DNA of 57,551 nucleotides from Obelidium mucronatum (Eukaryota > Chytridiomycota > Chytridiomycetes > Chytridiales > Chytriomycetaceae). Where the stretch lies: positions 1 through 57,551 of the forward strand of contig JAIVFH010000173.1 in the NCBI GenBank assembly GCA_025765595.1, given 5' to 3'. The stretch's first letter is position 1. Every line of letters starts with the position of its first letter. The notes under the pieces were generated by a model. It saw only the letters and a program-made list of their open reading frames with translations. It made no database searches and was not told where the DNA came from. Below, one piece after another: positions 45,137 through 54,676 of the stretch. The position numbers were made by a program, and so were the translations under genes.

Positions 45137-45895
45137 ATGCCGTCTGAACACACAGCGTTCTTCCCGCGGCCGCTTCTGTTTATCAAAGACCAGACAGATG
45201 CGCTTCTCATCGCCGAGATGGCGATGACTGGGCAGTTTCCGCTGTCGACGACGCATTTGTATTCCAAGCTTCCCGTGTACAGCGGCGCCGTGTACGTGCT
45301 CGACGAAGCTGTGGTGAAAGCCAAGCGCAGAAAAGAGAGCCTGGTGTGTGTGGCTTTTATTGAGTGGTTCAGTTGGCTTGCTAACACGCACGCCGCCCAG
45401 GACGCGCTCGACTGGAGCCCGTCGCGCAGCTGCGGCCGCTTCCAGCTGCAGCGGCAGGTGCGGCACGCGGGGCTTGAGCGCGCGCTGCGGCCGAGTCCGC
45501 ACGCCGCCGAGCGGCCGCTGTTCCGCGCGGCGAGCGTGCGGCCGCTGACGCAGCTTGTGGCGCGCGGCCTGGCGCGCCGCAGCATCGCCGTGGCGACGCG
45601 TGGCGGCCGGCGCTGCCGCGTAATCAACTACTTCTACCCGCACCACGTCGAGGCCTTCTACAGCGACGGCGGGCCGCGCGAGCCCTGGCTGGTGCGGCCC
45701 AGCGAGCTGCGAACCTACCCGTCACACCACTCTCTCGTTATATATCCAGTAGTGGAAAAGAATGTCTTGCCCCAGTCCCCTATTCTCATAAGCACGCCGC
45801 AGCCCGACTCTCCGCCGCCTCTGAAACTCAAACAGTTTGATCCAACTTGGTTCAATTCGCCGGCGGTTCTTGCGCCTATTTTAATTCATCGATAG
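45137..45895 (+). CDS. WOPR-domain (Gti1/Pac2-type) protein 2
   Basis: Second WOPR-like regulator in the window. Exons 45137-45343 and 45401-45895 give about 233 residues; the 57-nt intron is open in frame, so retention would only add 19 residues. The domain shows PRPLLFIKDQTDALLIAEMA, VYSGAVYVLDE, then across the splice DALDWSPSRSCGRFQLQRQ, and RRSIAVATRGGRRCRVINYFYPHHVE. The ending RVINYFYP-HV matches factor 1 at 7.6 kb. Exon 2 up to about 45715 is extremely GC-rich, and the linker between the two halves of the domain is Arg/Ala-rich. Divergent from the GH20 gene. Confidence 0.7.
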   Translation: MPSEHTAFFPRPLLFIKDQTDALLIAEMAMTGQFPLSTTHLYSKLPVYSGAVYVLDEAVVKAKRRKESLVCVAFIEWFSWLANTHAAQDALDWSPSRSCGRFQLQRQVRHAGLERALRPSPHAAERPLFRAASVRPLTQLVARGLARRSIAVATRGGRRCRVINYFYPHHVEAFYSDGGPREPWLVRPSELRTYPSHHSLVIYPVVEKNVLPQSPILISTPQPDSPPPLKLKQFDPTWFNSPAVLAPILIHR

Positions 45896-45953
45896 AATAT
45901 ACGTTTCGTAATAATAATGTTATTTGCAATAAAACTTCTTTTTTTTTTGTTTT

Positions 45954-47951
45954 ATGATCTTCAGGCGACTTATCCATACAACCCACCGAGTGTGCAAGGA
46001 GCACTCCCGCGTCCACATTTCTGATGTTATCGGAACACATACTCTGAGTCGACTGCGTGCTCTTGGTGTTAATCTTGGACCGGAATCTAGACTATCGCTA
46101 GAAGCTGTCAAGTCAAAATACCCGCTCCAAGAGCCTGTCCAAGACATGACTGTCAATCTCATGTCGTCGAATGGCCTTGGGATTTGCGCAAAAGATGGAT
46201 GGCTGTTTGTAGCTCCACTGGTTCTACCCAACGAGCAAGTCACTCTAAAGCCCTACAAGCACATGAAAGAAGGAATATCTCTCTGTGATTTAGTTGAAGT
46301 CAGCGTGGCGAGTAAGGATCGAATTAAGCCAAAATGCGAGTATTACAGAGAGTGCTCCGCATGTTCTTTCCAACACTGGAACTACGAAAAACAACTGGAA
46401 CATAAACGCTCGCTTATTGTGCATTCATTTCGAAATTTGATTCCAGCGGATTTGATTCTCCCGTTTCAAGAGTCCCCACAGGAGTTTGGCGTTCGAACAA
46501 AGCTGACTCCTCACAACCCGAAAGTCAGAAAGAATATGCCGCTTGACGCGATTGGATTCCTCAAACGAGGAGCGAATAAATCTGTCGTAGATATACCAAA
46601 TTGCATTGTTGCAACTGATTCTGTCAATGAGGGATTACGTAAAGTTCGGTCCCTGGCATGGGGTTCAAAGAGTCCAATGGATCGACTCGGTACTACCTAC
46701 ATGATCCGCCACAGCTTGACCACTCATGCCAGTACACGAACAAAAACGCCTCTCCCGCCATTCACTGCACCCGCCCCCAACCCATCACGAACAATGAAAC
46801 TTGAAGATTTCATCAAAAAGATCAAGCAGGACCCTGCCCAAGTCTCAGCGCCGTCATCTGAAAACCCCCTCTTCAACTCGGCTATTCCGTCCACTCCTTC
46901 GAAACCCCTTACACAACAACTCAACCTAACGCCGACTTCGGCAGCCCAACCATACCCACCACCGCATCTCCATTCCACAAGCATAACCAACACAAACAGC
47001 ACAATCCTAGACGTTGTAAACGGCTACGTCTTCCGAACACCCTCCAACTCATTCTTCCAAAACAACAGCCACATTCTGCCCCACCTAATCACATACATCT
47101 CCAACCAACTCACAACCGTCCTCCCTGAAAACTACAAAACCAATACTCTCATTGATGCGTATTGCGGCTCTGGACTGTTCGCCATCACCCAAAGCCACCA
47201 CTTCAAGAACGTGATTGGAATCGAAATGGAACCAACGAGTATTGGATGGGCGCGGCAAAACGCTGCCGACAACTTGGTCCAGAACACGCGGTTTATCGGA
47301 GGAGATGTCAAGGATGTTTTTTCTGGAGTTGAAGCCATGGTGCAACAAATGTCACCACCGCCATCATCATCAGCAGCAGCATCATCAACAAATGGCCGCT
47401 CCAGTATTGGCGATGACTGCAGCTTAATTGTAGATCCTCCCAAAAAGGGCTGCGGAAAAGAATTTCTAAATCAAATGATGCGGTTGAACCCTCGTGTCAT
47501 CATCTATGTGAGTTGTAACCCAGACAGCGCCGTTCGGGATTTGGAAATCTTAAAGACAATCGGGGAGGAAGGAGTAGCTCCGCAAAGCTACAAAGGAAGC
47601 GTGGGCGGCCTCGTGAAAGGCCATGACGAGTTGGGCAAAATATCGAAAGCGCTTGAATCGAGTCGGGTTTTGTATCTTGGTGGGAAACGGATTGTTCGAG
47701 GCGTGAATGGTAAAGACGAAGGCGGTCAAGTTCAAGTACAAGAGTTGGATGTTGTGGATGGGTTTTTGAAGCAAGAGAGTCCGAGCTTGAAAGTGAAGGG
47801 GACGGGGGAGTTGGAACCGATCACGTTGTTGAAAGTGAAAGGGTATAAGGTTGTGAGAGTGAAACCGTTTGATATGTTTCCACAGTCGCCGAGAAGTGAG
47901 GCGGTTATTACATTGGTTCGACAAGATTGTGCCACTGAATTAAACTTGTGA
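45954..47951 (+). CDS. TRM2: tRNA (uracil-5-)-methyltransferase Trm2
   Basis: SAM-dependent enzyme that forms m5U (T54) in the tRNA T-loop. It is a single exon of 665 residues. An RumA-type cysteine cluster (CEYYRECSACSFQH) suggests an iron-sulfur or zinc site. The methyltransferase core has DAYCGSGLFAI, VIGIEMEPTSIGWARQNAAD, LIVDPPKKGCGKEFL and YVSCNPDSAVRDL, the last holding the nucleophilic cysteine. A Pro/Ser-rich insert sits between the two parts (about residues 260-345). The C-terminus RVKPFDMFPQSPRSEAVITL is the usual family end. The N-terminus is basic and may direct some protein to mitochondria. Confidence 0.9.
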   Translation: MIFRRLIHTTHRVCKEHSRVHISDVIGTHTLSRLRALGVNLGPESRLSLEAVKSKYPLQEPVQDMTVNLMSSNGLGICAKDGWLFVAPLVLPNEQVTLKPYKHMKEGISLCDLVEVSVASKDRIKPKCEYYRECSACSFQHWNYEKQLEHKRSLIVHSFRNLIPADLILPFQESPQEFGVRTKLTPHNPKVRKNMPLDAIGFLKRGANKSVVDIPNCIVATDSVNEGLRKVRSLAWGSKSPMDRLGTTYMIRHSLTTHASTRTKTPLPPFTAPAPNPSRTMKLEDFIKKIKQDPAQVSAPSSENPLFNSAIPSTPSKPLTQQLNLTPTSAAQPYPPPHLHSTSITNTNSTILDVVNGYVFRTPSNSFFQNNSHILPHLITYISNQLTTVLPENYKTNTLIDAYCGSGLFAITQSHHFKNVIGIEMEPTSIGWARQNAADNLVQNTRFIGGDVKDVFSGVEAMVQQMSPPPSSSAAASSTNGRSSIGDDCSLIVDPPKKGCGKEFLNQMMRLNPRVIIYVSCNPDSAVRDLEILKTIGEEGVAPQSYKGSVGGLVKGHDELGKISKALESSRVLYLGGKRIVRGVNGKDEGGQVQVQELDVVDGFLKQESPSLKVKGTGELEPITLLKVKGYKVVRVKPFDMFPQSPRSEAVITLVRQDCATELNL

Positions 47952-48170
47952 CTCAACTCAACTCATTTTTAGACACAGCACACTAACTTCATTAACTTGA
48001 GAAGAAGAAGGACAATACTCATTCAGAATCAGTTTGATGAAAGTCAAGGACTTCCTTCGAATGGGAAAACACTCGGCGTGCAAATGTGCTGAGTGGCTAA
48101 ATTCCGTTTCAGCCACAGTTGAAAAAAAGGAGTGGCAAATTGAAAAGTGGGCAAAAAAAAGTCTGAAATA

Positions 48171-51100
48171 ATGAGATACAACGTCCTTTGTGGATCATTA
48201 TGTCTACTGTTCCAGGCAGTCTTTCTTGCCGTCGCCGCTGCTGGATGTGATCAACAACAAGGACTGGCCAAACAATGCTGCTTACTCAAGTCCGCTTTCA
48301 CATTTACTGTTGCAGCTCCAGGCAGCAACGCATGCTGCGGCGTTGACGATTCAGCTACGGCAAGAAAGAAACTAACTTGCAGTTCTTCGGGTGTGACTTC
48401 AATGTGCCTATTCCAGTTCTTTCATTGTATTCTCTCTGCTTACTCTGATTCTGTTCACCTTTCACCACAGCGCTATTTCGCTTCAAGCAAGTGACAGAGC
48501 AACTGTTCCAATGCTTTCAGATCTCACTATCTTCACTGAGTTGACTGAGCTAACGATCAAAGGACAAAGATACACATCTGTACTTGTTGGATCGCTACCG
48601 GACCCTTTTCCCCCAGCTTTGACAAAAATGTAAAACATGATGTCTTTTTAAAAAACTCACTCTCTCGAACCTGTTCTGAATTCTCATGCCTTTTTTTTTT
48701 CTTCCAGTGATTTGAGTGGAAACTTTGGATTTGGTGGGACTTTAAAAGCAAGCGCCCATCTTGGTTACTTGTATGTACAGTTACAGTTTTAAATGGAGTT
48801 AATCATCACATGACATCTTATATACAACCAAAAATAGGGATCTGAGCAGAACCAAAATTACAATTGACTTGAACGCAAGAGCAGAGCAATTCCCTAAAAT
48901 TGTCCACTTGTAAGGAAATCAAAAAAGCAGTTTCTAGCTCCCCTATTTGAAGTTAGAATAACTCTTCTTTATAATTTAGGGAAATCGATTCTGCTACTCG
49001 AGAATTTGCACTTCCCTTTTTGACTCGTCCAAATATGGAGCATTTAGCGCTAAAAGACACTCCCCTGAACGTGGAATTTCCGTCGTTGGAGACTGTTACC
49101 AGGCTGAGCTACTTGAAATTCGATCATTGTGGTCTGAAAGGACAGTTTACTTCGCTTGCACAGTTGACATCTCTGAAAACTTTGTGAGTTCCCTTTTTTG
49201 TCTAACTCATAACAAAATATAGCTGAACATCAAAATACATTCTTTGGGAACTTAGAATCGTGGTGAACAATCCAATGATATCGCCATTTCCGTCACTGTC
49301 GGGACTTACCAATCTTGAATACCTGTAAGATGACCGTTTTTTTTTCGTGTGTTTGACTAATACAGCCCTTTGAATTCAATGATAAACTTTCTTTCGAATA
49401 CTAGTGACTTGTATTTCAATGGCATATATGGTCCTCTCCCTCATTTCGACCCATTGGCACTTGCGAAGCTAACTGACTTTGTTGTCCCTCACAACTGGCT
49501 CACTGGTCCCATTTCAAATCTCGCTGTCCTGAACAGTCTGACTTATCTTGAAATCGACGATAACTCGTTCTCTGGACCACTCAAGCCTATCTTTCAGCTC
49601 ACAAACTTAATCGATACAGCCACCGTTGAAAACAACCTCCTTGTGAGTGAAATTGATCAATTTACTAAAAACTGGTTGAAGAAGTACAGCAGTCTGGATG
49701 AACCAAATTGCTTTACTACAACGACTGGAGAATTCCACAACCCCCAGAGCAAGCTCCTTTGCCCTCAAAACTTGGCCGTTGAGAATGCAAAGAGGCTTCC
49801 AGCATGTGCAAAAACTTGTGCTGCTAATATTAAAGGATGGAATGCTTTTAATACGGGTCAGGTGGTTCTTGCTGGAAAGTTTGGGGACGTGTGTACATCG
49901 TGGAAGCAAGGCGAGTGGGACAAGTTTACCGCGTGTCATCACTGTACAGGAAATGATATGGTTGAAGCCGATAGTTTTGTGCGTATTTTTTTTTTTTTTT
50001 TTTAAGTTTTCCAATTCTGACAAGACCTTAAATTCCGACTTATCGTTGACCAGATTACATCTCTTTCAAACCTGTGCAGTGAGCATGCTGGAACGCCCCT
50101 TTCCATTCCGGTCCTTTCGCAAAACCCCGTAGGATCAAGAGGAATGGACTACGTTGCCCAAACTATTGCTTATGTTGAAAACATGGTCAACAGTGATGTT
50201 ACGTGCTGGTCTTCTTGTGTTTCGAAAATTCCAAACTACAATGCAATCAAAGCAGCTACTACTGCGGAATCTGCATTTCAAGAGTTTGTGAAAATGTGTA
50301 CCAACCCACCGTTGTCATTGGATGCATATCACACTTGCATGATGGCGATTAAAGGTGGATCAAATGACCAATGCAGAAGCCAAGTTGATTCTGGCCGTGC
50401 ATATGCCTTTGTAAGTCCAAAAAAAAAGATCTTTTCTACTGGTCTTTACTTATGCGCCTTTCGCAATTCGCGATGGTACCCTATGTAGGAGTCTGCGCTG
50501 TCATCTGTATGCCCGCCTCCATGTTCTTCCAATGTAATAAGTGACTGCTTCTGCGGATCTACCACATCCCTCAAGTACATTGAGCCTCCTGCAACCTGTC
50601 CAATCTGTTCGAACCCCGCTTCCACGGCAGGATATCACTGCTACAATCTGTACACTCCACCGATTCCTGTATGCTCTTTTAAATTCTGTACTACTCCTTC
50701 AGAATGCTACTGTAATTACGGAGAGCGATGTATTGGCAGCACGTCTTACCCAAATGGGCGATGCATTGCCCCACCAAAAGCGACTGTGGCTATCAAGGCC
50801 GGAACCACATTTCGAGCTGGGAATCCCATTCCAATCGATATCTCCTCTAATGCTTGGGACAACAATGCGCAAACAATGTCTATTCAGAGCATCTCCTTGT
50901 CTGACGGTACCACAACCATTCAACTTGACAAGGATACGTGTTGGGGAAAGCCATTGAATACCGACGACTTCAAGAAACACTATCTGTTTACTTTACCAGC
51001 TACTTCTGTTTCAGGGAATATCCAAAAGTTCCGTGAATTGAGTCCACCTGCAACAGGTCAACGGTGTTCCGGACCGGCGGGGGCCGCTACAATTGGAATC

Positions 51101-51892
51101 GCGCTTCCGAATCCCAGCATTGTTTACACGCTTTCAGTCACGGTTCATTATAGTCCGCTCACTAAAAGGCGTGCGATCGAGGATCCATTTGTGGAAGAAG
51201 TTGTTAGCGTCACATTCACACTTGAAGCGAGTCCCACTTCTTCCACTTTGTCGACCACATCAATCACAATCACAAACTCATTTACTTCAAGCACACAAAC
51301 TCGGTCTGAGCCAGGCTCTTCAACTACTTCCAGCACTACCTCTGGTTATGCTACTTCTTTAAACACACCATTAACAACAGCTTCAAAACCAACAGTTGCG
51401 GTCACGACAACAGTCGCGGTCTCGATATCTTTGACTGCGTCCACAACAGTAACGAAAGAATTTTCAACCCGTGCCGCAAGTGAAAGTGTGCATACTTCTA
51501 CATCCGGTCCGAAAAAGCCAGACTTTATTATTAATGTCGGTAGTTCAGCTGGAGACGAAGTATCCATAATTCTTGGTGGGAGTGATAATGGGGGCGGCAT
51601 TGTAATTAACCAAGGAGGAGCCCATGGTGGGATTAGCGGCGGTAATGCTGGTGGAAGTACTATTCACGAGTCTGCAGGTGGTGGTAACTTAATTGTAAAT
51701 GCCGGACTTGGAGGAAACAGTCCCGTGGTTGCAGGGACAACAAATGCTGGTAATGGCGAAGGAGGAAGCGAGCCTCACACCACAATTACCAAGGTGGTTT
51801 CGTCCGTGACGTCAGGTCGCAGTGATATAGCGGCGACTTCCGTTGAAAAACCTGAATTCCACTCTTTTCACTTGCTATTGCGTATTGTTTAG
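48171..51892 (+). CDS. Secreted leucine-rich-repeat, Cys-rich surface protein
   Basis: Starts MRYNVLCGSLCLLFQAVFLA, a signal peptide. Leucine-rich repeats follow over about 48500-49620 (TELTELTIKGQ, KIDLSGNFGFGGTL, GYLDLSRTKI, EHLALKDTPLN, SYLKFDHCGLKG, EYL, YLEIDDNSFSGPL). Introns between repeats repeatedly interrupt the Leu codon in phase 2 (tt|gta...). The middle part (49760-50760) has many Cys in pairs. The end is Ser/Thr-rich, then Gly/Asn-rich, with a final hydrophobic FHLLLRIV that is weak for a GPI signal. Further introns lie near 49980 and 50410. It has no kinase domain. It may be a wall-associated adhesive or recognition protein. Exon joins in the middle are approximate. Confidence 0.6.
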
Positions 51893-52005
51893 CTCTCTAA
51901 GAAACAAGTTTTTTATATCGTCTAATTCAAAGTGTTTAAGAGTTTATCTATTGTACAATAAGCATAGAATGCCAAAACCAACAAACTGCAAAGAATCTTG
52001 CGACA

Positions 52006-52647
52006 TCACAAATCCATAAACGCATACTTGCTATAAAACCCCGCATTAACAGCCTCTAAAAGCCAACACAAATCCTTGGTCTGCGAAAACAGATTCCGAT
52101 GCTGCTCCTTCACCATCCCTTCCAACTGGTGCCCATTACAGCAATACACAGCGCCAGGACTCTGCGCACAAACAATCAACATTGTCTTTCGTGAACAACC
52201 AGAGTGAAAACACTCTCGTGGTTTACAAGTCCATTTTGTGGCGTAACTGACAAGCTGCGCAAGTTTCGACCGGAATAGATACACAAACGACAGGTCATCC
52301 TGCCGGATCCCCAAAGTGACGCCATCGCTGAGAATCCGTTTCGTTGCGTACATGATGGCGATTGTGTTTCCCGGTTTGAGGTCTGGCCAGGCAAATGTTG
52401 TCGGGCTGGATCGGGAACTGGATTCGATGATTGCGGTTTCGGTGGGAGAGATGGAGACTGTGATTCTGGGTCGATTTACGAAGGAAACTTCTGTTATTTG
52501 AGCCACAAAGCAGTAGTGGCGGAGGGGTTGAGTGTGTTCTCCAGTGTCTTTTGATGAAGCAGTGAGGAAGATTTCATCCGGGGTATCATAGAACGGAAGG
52601 GAATCGAACGATGGAAACTGTAACGGATCTGACAAGGCGTTCGTCAT
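52006..52647 (-). CDS. MYND-type zinc-finger family protein
   Basis: About 213 residues from ATG 52647 (MTNALSDPLQFPSFDSLPFY); an earlier ATG at 52731 is possible but looks like a separate exon or leader. The shared N-terminal domain has PLRHYCFVAQITEV, TFAWPDLKPGNTIAIMYATK and GIRQDDLSFVYLF. The C-terminus carries Cys pairs (CKPRECFHSGC, VCAQSPGAVYCCNGHQ) with the spacing of a MYND-like finger. MYND fingers bind proline-rich peptides. The substrate or partner is unknown. The next gene upstream is a paralogue without the finger. Confidence 0.55.
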   Translation of the reverse strand: MTNALSDPLQFPSFDSLPFYDTPDEIFLTASSKDTGEHTQPLRHYCFVAQITEVSFVNRPRITVSISPTETAIIESSSRSSPTTFAWPDLKPGNTIAIMYATKRILSDGVTLGIRQDDLSFVYLFRSKLAQLVSYATKWTCKPRECFHSGCSRKTMLIVCAQSPGAVYCCNGHQLEGMVKEQHRNLFSQTKDLCWLLEAVNAGFYSKYAFMDL

Positions 52648-52823
52648 GCTTGAATTGGGTGAGTTGAAAAAAAGAAGGGTTAAAAAAAATCCGGAAAAAC
52701 TCTGAATTTTTACCCAGTTCCTCCAGATCATCCATTAGTAAGGGACACCAGCTGTTTACAATAAATAGAAGCTTCTTTTATTATTCAATCCACATCCCTC
52801 ACCAGCAGATTGTGGGTAAACTA

Positions 52824-53432
52824 TCAGATGCTCACGGCCGATCCATGAACGCATTCACTGAAACTCAAATAGTCTCCTCCGAACCCGCCATGTACATTCT
52901 TCAATAACCACTGAATCACAATAGCCTGAAGACTCAAGCCAGCTGAATTCACATCCTCCACTCGCAAGGTCATGCTGCTTGCATAGTATCGCAAGAGGTC
53001 CATTGTGCAATGAAACACAAAAACAGAATCAAGATCCGACACGAATACCCCATCGTGACCAGTGGAGAGCACGGTTCCCTGTCCATACAGAATTGCCAAG
53101 CACGAGCCAGGTTTCAAGTCAGTCCAATCGAATGTAAGAGGATGTTGAGCTGTATTGAGCTCAACGCATTTCGAAACTCCTTCTGAGTCTCTGCAGATGA
53201 TTCTTCTCAGTGACCGATGCTTGTCTTTTTCTGAAATTGCTGAGCCTCTTACTAGTTCTTCAACAGCGACTATCTCGACCAGGAGACACCAATGGCGAAT
53301 GGGTCTTACGTGTACAGATCCTTCAAGGGTTTGTATATGGGAGTAATAGATGGAAGGGCGTTGGGAGAATCGGTTGGGTAAGGACTCAAAGGATGGGAAT
53401 GCAATCTTATCGGAGAATCCAAAGGATGGCAT
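52824..53432 (-). CDS. Paralogue of the MYND-family protein, lacking the zinc finger
   Basis: From ATG 53432 (MPSFGFSDKIAFPSFESLPN), about 202 residues. It shares PSFESLP, RPIRHWCLLVEIVAV, LTFDWTDLKPGSCLAILYGQ and FVSDLDSVFVFH with the gene at 52.0 kb. The C-terminal part has no MYND cysteines; it ends in a helical WLLKNVHGGFGGDYLSF block. The two genes are therefore an old tandem pair that diverged at the C-terminus. A longer reading starting at 53573 would add a hydrophobic leader but overlaps the divergent neighbour's start region. Confidence 0.5.
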   Translation of the reverse strand: MPSFGFSDKIAFPSFESLPNRFSQRPSIYYSHIQTLEGSVHVRPIRHWCLLVEIVAVEELVRGSAISEKDKHRSLRRIICRDSEGVSKCVELNTAQHPLTFDWTDLKPGSCLAILYGQGTVLSTGHDGVFVSDLDSVFVFHCTMDLLRYYASSMTLRVEDVNSAGLSLQAIVIQWLLKNVHGGFGGDYLSFSECVHGSAVSI

Positions 53433-53573
53433 GAAGCGCTTTGCTGTGATAACATTCGAAGGCTGGATTGCAGCTGCGTACGAATGAAACCCAGACTCGG
53501 ATTCCTGCCAGCCACGTTTCACCATCGATGATGTAAAAAAAATTGTCACACAAAACAACAACAAAACAAGCAA

Positions 53574-54559
53574 ATGGAATCATCGATCGTTCAAGAATCT
53601 GACGTGATTTCAAAGAGAGAAAACGTCGCAAAAGTGCTCGATGAAATGAACGCCCAGTTGGCGCAGGCGAGTCTTTCAGACGGGGAGGGCGATGAAGAAC
53701 CCATCCAAGTGAATGAGCAGATGCTCCAGGAAATGGAAAAACTCATGGATGCCCAACGCGAACACCTCAGAGTTCGAGAGAGTCACATGAATATAATGAG
53801 AGATGCCCTGGTGGATTTGACTAAGTACGTCAGTCCATAGTTTGCTTTGGATGTCCTAATTTTCAAGTACGCACGGTCAGAAAACGCGAAGAATTGACGG
53901 CTCTTCGCGTGCAAGTATCGGATGCTATTCAAAGGTAACCTATATGATTTTCTGACAGGCGGTTCTTTCCTAACTGTAAGAAATATACATTTAGAAACGA
54001 CATGAATGCCGTGAACGAAGTCCATTCGCGTATTTCAGACCTTGAGGACTCACAAACAAAGTTCACTGAAATGCTGGAGGCTTCTCAAGCAATCCGCGAA
54101 TCTAGTCTCTACAAAACCATCGATCTTAACGATGAAGAGAACGACGACTTTGAAGCAGAGGCGGAAGCATTGCAGTTTGAGAGCGAATTAAATGGCTTAA
54201 ATCGTGATGAGGGAGAGTTTGATTCCACGGATAAGGAGTTGACGGATTACATTTCGTCCAATTTGGAATCTCTCTTGGCGGAACTGAACTCGATTGATCC
54301 GACCACGGAAACATCAGACGCAGCATCGGAATGGGTTTCTGATGAACGCGATTCTCTAATTTCTCAGCTCGTTGAGTTGCAAAAACAGAGCGTTGCTGCC
54401 CATGAAAAAAGAAATGCACAGATTGCGATTCTTGAAGCTAGACAGGAAGAGTTGGAGGAGTTTCAGCGGCAAATTATTGATTTGGAAAAGCAGGCAGCGG
54501 AAGCCGAAGTAGGGGACGAGGACGATATTGAGGTGGAGGAGTCAGAGATGGTGGTCTGA
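53574..54559 (+). CDS. Coiled-coil protein, hypothetical
   Basis: Starts MESSIVQESDVISKRENVAK. Two short introns (about 53825-53880, gtacgt...gtcag; and 53936-53996, gtaacc...tttag) leave a protein of roughly 290 residues. The sequence is almost entirely helical and charged, with heptad-like stretches (NEQMLQEMEKLMDAQREHLR, RNAQIAILEARQEELEEFQR) and acidic tails (GDEDDIEVEESEMVV). No catalytic motif is seen. It could be a structural or scaffolding coiled-coil; I do not recognise an orthologue. Confidence 0.55.
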
Positions 54560-54676
54560 ACTTCTGAACTAACCAATCTCTTTATACAAACAACTTTGAG
54601 CTATTCGTGTAATTAATGAAGATTTCGAATTCTCATTAATTTCACATAATTCAAAGGATTTTCTGAGAGCACTCCA

